A stretch of 64,000 nucleotides of DNA from assembly GCA_028023455.1 (NCBI GenBank), contig JAQFVV010000514.1, positions 186,001-250,000 on the forward strand, written 5' to 3'. Both the position numbers and the translations under genes were made by a program. The number at the start of each line of letters is the position of its first letter. Position 1 is the stretch's first letter. This document shows, in pieces, positions 53,680-64,000 of the stretch. The DNA comes from Epiperipatus broadwayi (Eukaryota; Onychophora; Udeonychophora; Euonychophora; Peripatidae). The notes below the pieces were generated by a model that was given only the letters and a program-made list of their open reading frames with translations, did no database searches and was not told the origin of the DNA.

Positions 53680-54324
53680 AAAAATGCCAAAGGGTAATGC
53701 ATTCGGTACTTTTTAAATCCCATTTTATAATTTAAATCTTTTTTTTTATTTATTTTTTATACTTTTACTACCATTTTTATTTAATGGTACTTTTTCAAGA
53801 CAAACTTTAGTGAATAATGATTAGTTTGATCTTTAAAGAAAGAATTCACTTTAGATTTCATACACAAGAATAGTTTTAAGAGACAAATGTATTGAGAAAT
53901 TAATAGAATTGTCTTGAACTGGAAAGATAAATGATTCTGTAATATCTTAAATGTAATTGCTTGTATGTGACATATGTAAGTAATTTTTATCTCCATGCAT
54001 GTGTATAATATATGTAAGATTTCAAATAACAATATTAGCAGTTAATTTGAATCATCGTGACGTTTAAGAAAAATCTTAGAATAGAAAAAAACAAAACAAA
54101 GAAATATCAAGCATTTTTAGGTCATAAAATAAAGCAAGTTTGAGTGTATATATTGAAAAAAGTTTGAATTTAATTGCTGTTAGATAGCCTTATTTTGATT
54201 TATTGCTTTTTAAATGTATTTTTATATGGCTTATTTTGTAATTAGATCAAAGAAGGTTCACATTATATGTTTGAAGTATGTGTGATTGTATTAAAGCAGC
54301 TTGAATTTTCATAAATATATACGT
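53680..54324. other. AT-rich non-coding stretch
   Basis: No gene or repeat recognised. Confidence 0.5.
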
Positions 54325-54590
54325 AATATGTCAATGAAAGAATTAAGAGATTGAAGTGGAGTTAGGCTGAACATAGTATGCTAGAAGAGATGATAATAGA
54401 TGGACAGTTGAAATCTTAAACCGGATTCCAAGAGATTATAATATACCCAGAAAGAGACCACATATGAGATGGATGGATGAAATAAGGAAATTTGATGGGG
54501 TGATATGGAGAGACTAGATGTTAGAGAAGATGGATTGAACTTGGAGAGAATTTAATCCTGCAGTGGATCAGTAGTCGTTGAAAATAATGA
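54325..54590 (+). pseudogene. LINE ORF2 C-terminus and 3' tail (family LA)
   Basis: Decayed reading with RDDNRWTVEILNRIPRDYN, then RKRPHMRWMDEIRKFDG, then REDGLNLERI-type sequence. It matches 1970-2155 closely and extends ~60 bp further upstream (LKWS.AEH.... region). Ends in AATGATGAT. 5'-truncated and broken. Confidence 0.76.
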
Positions 54591-55954
54591 TGATCAATAC
54601 ATCATGAAAATTTGATTTACTTTTACAGACATGCACACATATCTACGTGTGAGTTAAGATTAGGATATCATTTGAACAATTGATGATGAGTGTAAAAGCC
54701 AATGATAGATAACAAGTTGGCAGTAAGCATGCTTCTAGACCATATGTAATTGAAAATACTAGAATCATATATGTAAGTTGAATTGTGATTGAATTATTTG
54801 GTGTGGCAATCTAGGATAGTATCTTGACATTAGCACTTTACATCATTAAGATAAAATTTACATATTTTAATAATTAAAATTTATTAAACCAGGAATAGGT
54901 AGAGAGTAAAGATTTTTATCTATTTTAAAATTATTTTTATATAAGTATTGAAGAGATAATGGTCTCTAGATTGTCATTTCAATTAAAATTTCATGACTAA
55001 TTAGCTATCTTCTAGTAGGAAAATATTGTTTTAAGGTTCACTAATTTAATGGCATTATAAGTTTTGTACCAAAGACTATTTGCTTGGTCTTTGATAAAAG
55101 AATAAAATATGACAAACCAAACATCTCTTGATTTTCAGTAATATAACTGTTACTGAAGTTAGGATTATTATTTATATTTTTTTTATGTGTTTGATAGATT
55201 CGACACAGGAAATGATTACCAATTAGTGAGGTATAAAAATATATGTTAATGCAAAACTAAAGGGACAAAAAAAATTTAAGAAAAACAGTATTTATAGGTG
55301 CTATTCCTAATCTTCATAAACATTCCATTGAATTTAAATTGGAACTGGCAAACCATTTTAAAAGATTTTGAAGATGGTTTAGATTTGAACGAAATCAGTG
55401 GGAAGATAACGTAGTATTAAAAACTAGATAGCTGGTAAATAAAAACAGCAGTTTATCTTAATTCTTTTTACTGAGACAAGAGGATATATAATGATATATA
55501 AAAATCTTTTATTAAGAAGAATTTAATATTTAGAGTTTTGTAAATGGTATGAAATAGAATTAATAATGATACAAGAAAATATAATTGTGAATTAGTATAG
55601 AAGAAAATAAAAGTTTAAAAAGATATAGAACAATATCTTAGTATTGGCAAGAAACTTATTTCTGCAATAAGAAGAAAGGAGAGAACTGTTACTAAAAAGA
55701 GAAATATTATGAAAATATGAAAAAGTTCTATAAAGAATTATATGGCAAGAAAGAATAAAAAACAGAGTATCTTCTATAGTTGTTACTACTTCTGAATAGC
55801 CCAGCATTGTAAATAAGTGAAACATGCATTTAAATCAATGAGGAAGGGAAAAGTTACAATTAATAATAGAATTATAATCAATATCTTGAATGGAAAAGAA
55901 AAAAAAAGTGGCTAAATGTATTTGCCAAAGGTTTGTGATGATAATACATTAGCC
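54591..55954. other. AT-rich non-coding stretch
   Basis: No gene recognised. 55100-55400 has an RT-like feel in places but no motif that I can defend. Confidence 0.45.
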
Positions 55955-56865
55955 GTGATGTATAGAAAATCTTAAACTTTTCAGATGCAAACTATTTGTT
56001 AATAATAACACCCAAATAGACAATACATGTTAATAATTACACAACATTTCAAGTAGTAGTAATCTCCACTCTTCTTTAGGTGTTTCTGGCCTGACCAGTG
56101 ATAGTATTTGCATAGGAGTCAAACTTGCATCTTTAGATTCTTGAATATTGAATTCAAGGCAAGCAACTCTAACCAATTGAACTACTCTGTCAAAGACAAT
56201 AGATAGTAGAAATTTCATATATTTATATATGAAGACTGAATTCAAATCCCTCCAAGTCCTTCAGTTTTTTTTCTTTCCAAGAGCAAGATTAATTAGAGAC
56301 TTTAAAAAAAAATTTTTTTTATAAGAGCAAAGTTAATTAGAGGCTTCCATATATTGTGCATTGCTACACTGTGTTGAGAAAATACAAAAATATTGGATAG
56401 AGAGGAAAAGATGCAAAGAAGAAAATTCAAAGAAGCTGCTCATATGACAATGGCAAATAATCCTATGGGTTCACCTGGTGTGGCTATACACAATGTATAG
56501 AAGCTTCTAATTAATTGTGCTCTTAGAAAAAATGCCTCTAATTAACTTTGCTCTTGGGGGGGGGGATTGAACCAATCCTCATATATAAATATATGACATT
56601 CCTGCTATCTGTTGTCTTTGACAGAATAGCTCCATTGGTTAGAGTGTTTGTCTTAAATTTAATATTCAAGAATCCAAAAGTGAGAGTTCAACTTCTATGT
56701 GAATACTGTCGCTGGTTAGGCCAGCAACACCTAAAGAAGAGCGAAGAATAACACTATTCAAAATGTGTAATTACTTACCTGTATTGTCTACTTGGGTGTT
56801 ATTACTAATAAGTTATTTGTATTTGAAAAGTTTAAACGAAGTTTAAAATTTTTCTATACATTCAA
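55955..56865. repeat. Large snapback with tRNA-like sequence in both arms
   Basis: Arms about 55955-56375 and 56480-56865 (~400 bp each, imperfect) around a ~100-bp centre. Both carry a tRNA-like stretch: on the plus strand of the right arm, an A-box region TAGCTCCATTGGTTAGAGT (56630-56648) and a B-box-like GAGTTCAACTTCT (56688-56700); on the minus strand of the left arm, TAGTTCAATTGGTTAGAGTT and GTTTGACTCC. Outer parts share AATAACACCCAAATAGACAA-like blocks. Read as two copies of a tRNA-derived repeat joined in inverted orientation. A G-run at 56556-56565 interrupts the right arm. Confidence 0.8.
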
Positions 56866-56999
56866 CAAATGTTGATAGATGATGGAAATAGTACATTCCC
56901 ACATGTACAAGATGATTTGGAAGAATGCAGTAGTAATATTAAACAAATGTCTAAATGATAAAGGATATAACAGTTATTTTGGAAGAATGCAGTAGTAAT

Positions 57000-58460
57000 A
57001 TTGATATAAAAAAGATGCTAAAGCTGATATTAGAGATTACTGACCTAATAGCTCTCCATATAAAAAATTTATCAAGATAATTGTAACTTGTCTACAGCAA
57101 CTTTTGGATTTTAACCAACTAAAAGAACAAAGTGGATTTAAAAATGATTTTAGTATAGTGGATCAAAACTATTGAGAGAAATTATAATTATTATTATTAT
57201 TATGCTTTGGATTTGTTATTGTGAAAAGGCATTTGATTCTCTAAGCATTTCTATAATAATAAGAGCATTTGAATGTGAAGGTATAAATGCAGGATAATCA
57301 TATTCTGGAGAATATCTTCAAAACTTTTTACTACTGTTTTATAAGAAGTATTTACTGGATTTAGTGGGAAGCTAAAGGAGAATAAAAGTAAATGGAGATT
57401 ATTTAAGTCATCCTTTATTTTGAATATGATGTGTTTTCTTCTTTTTTTGCAAATAATATATCAGAACTTCAGAAAGTTAAAACAGGCAAAACTCACTATA
57501 CGTATTGCCACACCCAGCAAGCTAGAGTAATCAATGGATGCCAGAAGGCTTGCACATAAAATCCCCATTTAGTGCCTACTCATCCAATATCCCCAGACTA
57601 GTTTCTGGCTTGTGGCCTTCGTCAGTGAGGAGCCTTGGATCTGAGAGCACTGCACCTAAATCTTAGGATCTAATGCAACCCTCCATTATTCTAGCTTGCT
57701 GTGTGTGACAATATGTGTAATGAGTTTTGCCTGTTTTAATAACAGTTATGCACAAGCATAAGAAGTGGTGGTCATGTGATGTTTATTGGCTTAACTTCAG
57801 AAAGTATTGCAAGAATTATATGAAAGTAAACAAGTAGGATTGAAGATAAATGCTAAAAAGACAAATATTGTTTAACAGATTTTTCAAAAGAAGAAAATAA
57901 AGTTTAATAATGATGAATTAGAAAAATACCTTGGTGAGATTATTAATGCAGATGGAAACAGTGGATGAAATTAGTCATAGAATTAAACTTGGATGGTGTG
58001 CTTTTAATACCAACAATTTTATATTTAAACAAAATATGCCTATGTGATTGAAAAGGAAGGTTTTTAATACCTGTTTTGACCAGTTCTTACTTCCGGTTCT
58101 GAGACTTGGATGCTTCACAGACATTTCAGATGACTCAAAAAAGTATGGAGAGATGTATGTTAGGAGTAACAGAAAGAGGTCAAAAATGAAATATATGGGT
58201 ATGAGAACAATCATTGAAAAAATTAAGAGATTGAAGTGATGTTGGGCTGGAGATATCACTAGAAGAGATGATAATAGATTTACAATTGAAATGTGTAAAA
58301 TGCGATTATAAAAGTCATTGAAGGAGACCATATGTGAGATGGATGGGTGAAATAAGAATTTTCTGATGAATTGTGGAGATGGTAAAGATCAGAAAAATAG
58401 GATTAAACTGTGAGAGATCTTCATCCTGTAATGGATCTATAATCGTTGAAAATGATGTTG
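57000..58460 (+). pseudogene. LINE reverse transcriptase pseudogene (family LA), interrupted by FB1
   Basis: RT blocks in order, in broken frames: DIRDY..NSSPYKKFIKII (57020-57080), LDFNQLKEQSGFKNDFS (57105-57160, the NQ-EQ-GF-FST block), a CFG..EKAFDS-like motif A area near 57210-57242, FANNISELQK (57450), [FB1 insertion 57478-57792], QELYESKQVGLKINAKKTN (57808-57866), LEKYLGEIINADG (57917-57956), RKVFNTCFDQFLLPVLRLGC (58048-58110), RMYVRSNRKRSK, KIKRLKCWAGDITRRDDNR (58220-58275) and the 3' end with TCGTTGAAAATGATG. Frameshifts and stops throughout. It identifies the family of the shorter LA tails at 1970, 2385 and 54325. Resembles RTE-like or related elements; clade not certain. Confidence 0.8.
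57478..57792 (-). mobile_element. FB1 foldback element inserted in LINE, 13-bp target-site duplication
   Basis: 315 bp between direct repeats AACTTCAGAAAGT (57465-57477 and 57793-57805), placed inside the LINE RT reading. Arms of ~53 bp begin AAAACAGGCAAAACTCACTA; both share the copy-specific AGCAAGCTAG block and differ from each other mainly by transitions. Core on the minus strand at about 57608-57632: CTGACGA, A, GGC, CACAA, GCC, A, GAAA. The one-sided extension (AACAGTTATGCACAAGCATA) is on the right. Confidence 0.94.
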
Positions 58461-59057
58461 ATTGCTGAATTTATCCTATTACTTTATTTCTTTTGTCATC
58501 CCCCCCCCCCCCGAAAATATCTGAAAACTTTAAGATTTAATTTTACAGAATATTTTTTAAAAAAAACAAAAGGAGGGCAAAAAACCACAAATCTTTAACT
58601 AAGTTGGTATATGTTTTGCAACAGAAAAGAAAGGGAGGAAGTATATTTGGGAAGACGGGAGAGGGGTGGGGCTGCGATATAAATAATGTTTCTTATATTT
58701 ATTAATTCCAGTATTTTCTTAAAATTAATATTCATGTTTTTTATTGAATATTTATATTTAATAAAATGAAGGGCAGAATATCGGAATAATTATTCTTTAA
58801 TATTTATTTGAACTTTTGATAACATATGAATAGTTTAAAGACATGGCGATGAATAACAAGATATATTACTGAATTATTATTATTATAGATTGTAATTATC
58901 AAACACGGTACTCATATGTAATATTTTCAAGATATATGCAAATGCATGTTTAAATATGTGCAACAAAATTATTTAATCAAATTGTATGTAAGCATGCAAA
59001 TAAATCAATTGCTAGTCAGCATTGTGACTGCCTAGAGAGAAGCTGACAATTTCATCA
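58461..59057. other. AT-rich non-coding stretch
   Basis: 13-base C-run at 58500-58512, and a GC-richer GGGAAGACGGGAGAGGGG at 58649-58666. Nothing else recognised. Confidence 0.5.
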
Positions 59058-59072
59058 TCATATGGTAATTTA

Positions 59073-59388
59073 AAACAGGCAAAACTCTCCATACAGTAGT
59101 GCCACTCAGTGCCAACCTGAGTAATCAATGGATGCCAGAAAGCTTGTGCATAAAATTCCCATCAAATGCCTACTCTTCCAATATCCCCAGACTGGTTTCT
59201 GGCTTGTGGCCTTCATCAGTGAGGAGCTTTGGATCTGAAAGCACTGCACCTAGATGGGGATTTTATGCACAAGCCTTCTGGCATCCATTGATTACTCTGG
59301 TTGGCACAGAGTGGCACTACTGTATGGAGAGTTTTGCCTGTTTTAATAACAGTTATGTGCTAGCATAAGAAATAGTTATCATGTGATG
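59073..59388 (-). mobile_element. FB1 foldback element with 15-bp target-site duplication
   Basis: 316 bp between TCATATGGTAATTTA (59058-59072) and TCATATAGTAATTTA (59389-59403), one mismatch. Arms with GGCAAAACTCTCCATACAG and complement. Core on the minus strand near 59193-59217: CTGATGA, A, GGC, CACAA, GCC, A, GAAA. Extension on the right (AACAGTTATGTGCTAGCATA). The 89-codon open frame at 59099-59368 is an accident of the palindrome. Confidence 0.93.
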
Positions 59389-59403
59389 TCATATAGTAAT
59401 TTA

Positions 59404-61175
59404 TCAAGTCCCAGCCTATACATTATATATATATATATCTGAGTGTGACTTTGATGATTATACATATAGTCAAAGAATCACCAATCAGAATCTACTCAAA
59501 GAAACATTGAATCTTTTGTATTAAAGAAACGTTTTACCATTAATCATTTCTGCAATATCGTTTATTTTCTATTTATTTAAAAAAAATAGTAAAATTTATT
59601 AAATATTTTTATTAAAACATATTTGGTTTTTATTAAAAAATATCTATAATCACTATTTTTTTACTTACTTCGAATAAAAATTATTTTTTATATTTCGTTA
59701 GTTGTATGATGTAAAGAATAGTTACAAAGACATTAATTAGTTCATTTGACAGGTCATTTGACATTCAAATTCCGGAAATGACGGGTTCAAACTGTAATTC
59801 ATGGACTTTTAGATTTTTCAAGTTTGCTACTCTACGTTCATACTAAATCATGCAGGACAGAACCAGTGATTCTAATTATTTACTCTACCTCAGGTCCACT
59901 ATTTGAAACTTGAGTTGGCAATTAAGTCTGAAATGGAACAAATATAGTGAATTACAGTCTCTCTAATTGTTTTAATGTTTTAAAGTCAGTATAAACTTTT
60001 TTAATGTTCTAAAATTTAGTAAAACTTTTAGCATTGCTGTTAGAAAATATTTTATTACACAAAATACTGCACATCTTATTCAGAAAGGATAATAAGGAAA
60101 GAACAACATGTATGTGCTTTCAACATAAACCAAAGAAGTGATATTAATGAATATGATCGTTTATTGTGCTTCAAGACAGAAAAGCTCTGGTGGTGTAATT
60201 TAAAATTTATTTATACATTTTATTTTTAATAAAGGGATGGGAAATAAAACATAAGGCTGTAAGTGTGATCGTGTGTAGCACTCAGAAATGAACATGGCTG
60301 CTTGATAATCATAAAATGGATTAAATTTGCAAACTTTAATGTTTTTTCTTGTTTATTTATTTATATTTTTGTTTCTTTACATTTATTTTAGATAACATAT
60401 AATTGATGTCATATATTTTGATACAGCATAGTTCATGGCTGCGTTATGGTGCTTTTTATAGATGTATTTAAAAGTTGTTAAAGTATCCTGCACAACTTTT
60501 GGAAGTTAATATATTTGTTTAATAAAACTTCTATCAAATTGATTAAGAAGGGGGACCGCACCAAGTTTAAGCCCCAAAATTTGCTTTTTAATAGATTAAT
60601 TTCTCATATATTTAATTATAATGCCTTGTGTGTAATGTTTATTTTAATAAATTAATTTAATTGCTTTCACACATTATTTAATGTATTTATTATTATTTTG
60701 TAAATTCTAGAATATTGAAATTGTTAACGAAATCTAATTTAGAATTAAAATTAAATTCATTAGTTTATTTGAGTAATTAAATGATGTCGTATCAACTTGC
60801 AGTAGTGGACAAATTATTTTTTTCTCTAATTGCTATTTAAACATCTGCCCCACAATCTAAAACTTTTTAATGAAAAAAAATTATAAACACATAATTTTAA
60901 AAATTGGAGCTGTGAGAAATTTAGAAAAAAAAAGTTTCTTGGTATAGGACTGTACTGAAAAACATTTGTTGATTATATTAATTCAAATGGGAAATTTACG
61001 TAAATTTTAAGAGGACTAAACTCTTGATGCGAGTAGTGTTTGTAAAGATGCTTTGTGAGATGGGCTGAGCATAAAATACAAAACCAGTAAGTGATAACAT
61101 TGTTTCTAAGTCTAAAAATAGTTTTATTGATTAAAAGTGACTATTTTTTGCACAATGTAACAAATAACGATTGAA
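59404..61175. other. AT-rich non-coding stretch
   Basis: No gene recognised. The tract at 60430-60600 is slightly less AT-rich with AATAAA signals near 60519, but no frame. Confidence 0.5.
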
Positions 61176-61179
61176 ACCG

Positions 61180-61286
61180 TCAAGCGTTGGTGGTCGAGAG
61201 GTCAGAACAGCCGCCTTACAAGTAGTTGTCCCGGGATAGCGGGTTCGCTTCCCGGCCGATGCTATGACACATGAGAAAAAAAAAAA
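61180..61286 (+). repeat. tRNA-derived SINE copy, near consensus
   Basis: GTCAAGCGTTGGTGGTCGAG, AGGTCAGAACAGCCGCC, TTACAAGTAGTTGTCCCGGG, B box GCGGGTTCGCTTCCC, ATGCTATGACACATGAG plus A-run. The best single representative of the family in the window. Confidence 0.9.
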
Positions 61287-61344
61287 CGTTTTTTTTTTTT
61301 ACATTAGGCACACGCACACACGCACATACATGATTAGTTAAAAT

Positions 61345-61560
61345 AATAGCAAACTCTCCATACATTAGGGCCATCCAGTGCTAGCCTTAATCAATAATCG
61401 CAAGAAAGCTTGTGCACAAAATCCCTATCTAGTGCCGTTCATCCAATATCCCCAGATTAGTTTCTAGCTTGTAGCTTTCATCAGTGGCGAGTCTTGTATC
61501 TGAGAGCAAGGCTCCAATCTAATGCAATTCTCCAGCAGCCACCTATTGCCTGTTTAGTTA
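61345..61560 (-). mobile_element. FB1 foldback element, older diverged copy
   Basis: Left arm GCAAACTCTCCATACATTAG; body on the minus strand with core CTGATGA, A, AGCT, ACA, AGCT, A, GAAA near 61457-61481, where stem II differs from other copies but still pairs. On the right it ends CAGCAGCCACC...TTGCCTGTTTAG. TTAGTTAA on both flanks may be part of a target-site duplication. Confidence 0.82.
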
Positions 61561-62276
61561 ACTACAAAGCTATGAGCCCACAATGAAAATTCAACAATCC
61601 AAGCTCATTTGCTTATATAGTCATATGGATCTGAACCAATTCAGTATCTATATGTTTTGGTGTCTTGGGGTTTTTTGAGTTTGCTACTGTAATTTATTAG
61701 CATCTTGTGTAAATAGTGATCATGTGACATTATTAGTTCTGGTTCCTTGTTAATTTCAGTGTTTGCATAAGAATCCTAATTTTTATTTTTTATTTGTTTT
61801 TTTGTCAGTATATCCTTAATCTCAATTCCACCATATCAAACTATAAGATAACTATTAGGTTGAGTTGATAAAAAAAATATATTTATTTATTAAATACATA
61901 TACATTTTATAAATACTTTACAATAAGTTTGTTATTACTGAATTCTGCAAACTATCAGCTGGACATAACATGCAAGCTTTTTGTCAATGTAAGTTTTTTG
62001 TCAACCAAACAATGGCCAAATACTATAAATGCTCATTAGGTATTATTTTTTGATCGTAGTATTCTGTTTTCTGGTTGTTGGATATGTGTTTTAGAAATCA
62101 CCTTAATATTATTTTTATTAATAAATCAATTTTTTTAAACACATATTGGTTTGAAAATAAAAAAGTCATTTTCAGACTATGCCATGTAGTCTCTGAAACT
62201 TTACCCATGTTACAATTTCAGATGATATTATTCTGAAAAACTCAAAATATATAATTTTCAACTGATTTTAGGATCA
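61561..62276. other. AT-rich non-coding stretch
   Basis: No gene or repeat recognised. Confidence 0.5.
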
Positions 62277-62289
62277 AATGTTAAGAGTA

Positions 62290-62405
62290 GTCAAGCATTG
62301 GTGGTCGAGAGGTCAGCGACAGCTGCTTTATCAGCATGCTTTACAAGCAGTTGTCTCAGGTTAGCAGGTTCACTTCCCAGCTTATGCTATGACACATGAG
62401 AAAAG
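62290..62405 (+). repeat. tRNA-derived SINE copy with 13-bp target-site duplication
   Basis: GTCAAGCATTGGTGGTCGAG start with a partial duplication of the GCTTTATCAGCATGCTTTAC region, B box GCAGGTTCACTTCCC and a short degenerate A-tail. Direct repeats AATGTTAAGAGTA at 62277-62289 and 62406-62418. Confidence 0.9.
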
Positions 62406-62418
62406 AATGTTAAGAGTA

Positions 62419-64000
62419 CACAATCTTTTATATATTTTAATATTTTAGGATTATATCAGGATTATTTTTATTATTTTTGCATTATATACATGCAAATTTT
62501 GTCTATGACAGTGTAGGCTTGTGCATGGACACTTTGAAACTACAGCACCCCCTATATGTAATGAGTCTTTTAAATTCTTTTTTTATATTTGTATATTATG
62601 TAATCATTAAGCTTAATATCAGTAGCCATCCCCTAATTCATGAAAAATTACAGAAAAAGTCTTGTATAGAACTAGCTGTATACTTCATAGTTCTAGCAAT
62701 GCAATGTTTATCTAATGTGTGCATGCACACATGTCCTAGATAAGAAGCTATACATTAGATAAAGAGAGCACTGTCATTCATGCAGTGCTGACCCTGTTGC
62801 GTAAGTATAAGGTAGTTAAGATTATATGACAAGGTTAAAAACATCTCATCTCTTGCATATATTTTTTGATAAATATACAGTTTCGAGGGCTTATAATTTT
62901 CTGAAGATATGTTAATTGCTAAATTAAAAATAATAATAATAAATCTTGTTAAATTTAAAAAAATAATAAATCAATTTTTAAATTAAAAAAAAAAAGAATT
63001 GCAGTAAATTTCATTAAGAATCTTTATTTCAATTTCTTTTTACTTATATTACAATTTGGAAGTGACAAATGCTCTCAACATTGTCATACACTCTTAACAT
63101 ATGTCATACTTTGGTTTTCAATTCAGTGTTTTTTTTGTCAACCATTTTTTTCTTGGTAAATTGTCATTATTATCAAAATTTGGGATCTTCCTGTCACTGA
63201 ATATGATTCAGTGGAATATTTTCAAAGGTACATAGGTATTGCATGTTCCCAATATGAATAAAGTATAAATATTGTATATATATATATTTCTTTCTCTGTT
63301 AATAAGTTAATACAAAAAAAAATAAAGTGTAAATATTGTAATTAATTTTTTTCCACCATGATTTCTTTTTTGAAAATATAACAGTAGTAATAAAATACAA
63401 ATATTAAATGTTTCCTAACAACCATTTTTTTGAAACCATTTTCTGTGGACACCCAAAACTGTATATTTATCAAAAAATATGAGTTGCCATCTTAGTTTAA
63501 GAAAAACTCACAAGTACTCTTTTTTTGAGTCAGCATGTGTTGTATAAATTTTATTTTTATATGTTTCATTTTACATAATGTTAAAACAACTTGTAAAAAT
63601 TTTCTGAAGCAGCACCCCCACAAATTTTTAAGTTACAAACCACCCCTGGGTTTATAGGGTAGCCACTAATTAAATATTTTATTAAGTTTTGTGATGGACA
63701 AACTTCCCCCCTCCTCCAAAATAATAAAGATAAATCTATTGAAAACAACTACTCTAAATTAACTTAAATAATTATATAGGAGGCACCAAAAGTTTGAAGA
63801 ACAAGAAGAAATGTCAAAAGAACATTTGGTTAAATCATTAATAAAAGAATTATACATGGAGATTTGAAATTATAAATTAACTTAGTGGAAAAATTAATGT
63901 ATTTGTGCAAAAGTAGATATTAGCAAAAATATCTAAATAAATGAACATTTAGATATTTTGAAGTTTGAAATAATTGTTTGTGATATTAAATAAGTGTTTT
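62419..64000. other. AT-rich non-coding stretch
   Basis: The open frame at 62477-62743 has no recognisable domain. (TA)n at 63275-63287. Nothing else supported. Confidence 0.5.

Noticed and set aside
57478-57792. FB1 as an ordinary MITE with terminal inverted repeats
   Set aside because: Duplications are 13-15 bp and variable, one end extends ~60 bp beyond the inverted repeat, and arms covary within copies.
59099-59368. 89-codon plus-strand open frame, with a similar one at 40558-40770
   Set aside because: Both are readings through FB1 palindromes. The two protein ends mirror the inverted arms and show no family resemblance.
1-64000. CRISPR array, operons, bacterial or phage genes
   Set aside because: No regularly spaced identical repeats with unique spacers, no ribosome-binding-site-spaced gene runs. 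All evidence points to animal nuclear DNA.

Overview
This is eukaryotic, almost certainly invertebrate animal, nuclear DNA. It is strongly AT-rich and has no operons, no bacterial promoters and no dense coding. I find no host gene that I can support. What is readable is a deep pile of transposable elements: a Penelope-like element (PLE) with a full-length reverse transcriptase plus GIY-YIG endonuclease reading frame, several decayed PLE ends, at least three kinds of non-LTR retrotransposon (LINE) remnants, two decayed hAT transposase genes, one hAT MITE, two LTR-like insertions, about fourteen copies of one tRNA-derived SINE, and many long inverted-repeat (snapback) elements. The mix would fit a mollusc such as a cephalopod or another lophotrochozoan, but this is an impression and not a demonstration.

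Layout. 1-8 kb: a snapback, SINEs, LINE 3' ends, two more snapbacks, a snapback made from a PLE 3' end (4343-5145) and a ~105-bp tandem repeat (6780-7795). 8.1-10.4 kb: the intact PLE on the minus strand. 12-19 kb: a foldback element (family FB1), a LINE ORF tail, a PLE tail, an (AAT)n run and two hAT transposase pseudogenes, one carrying FB1 and LINE insertions. 19.9-22.2 kb: an LTR-like element. 23-29 kb: another foldback, LINE and PLE fragments and a deleted FB1 with clear target-site duplications. 30.9-34.1 kb: a LINE reverse transcriptase split by an LTR-like insertion. 35-36 kb: two PLE endonuclease fragments head to head. 37-50 kb: a dense set of snapbacks, FB1 copies, the hAT MITE and a GC-richer block at 45.7-46.7 kb. 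50-64 kb: SINEs, a PLE RT fragment, a ~900-bp snapback with tRNA-like arms, a LINE interrupted by FB1, and two more FB1 copies.

The most interesting system is FB1 (nine copies recognised). Its two arms match each other better than they match other copies, intact insertions carry 13-15 bp target-site duplications, and it carries a hairpin motif (CUGANGA, hairpin, GAAA). A similar hairpin-plus-GAAA arrangement lies about 35-90 nt after the stop codon of the PLE genes here, and related motifs occur in other snapback families. I infer that FB1 and several other snapbacks are non-autonomous elements moved by PLE-type or similar retrotransposition, with arms made by copying one from the other, and that they carry hammerhead-ribozyme-like cores. 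The ribozyme reading is incomplete because of an extra base next to stem II and a poor fit at the cleavage site.
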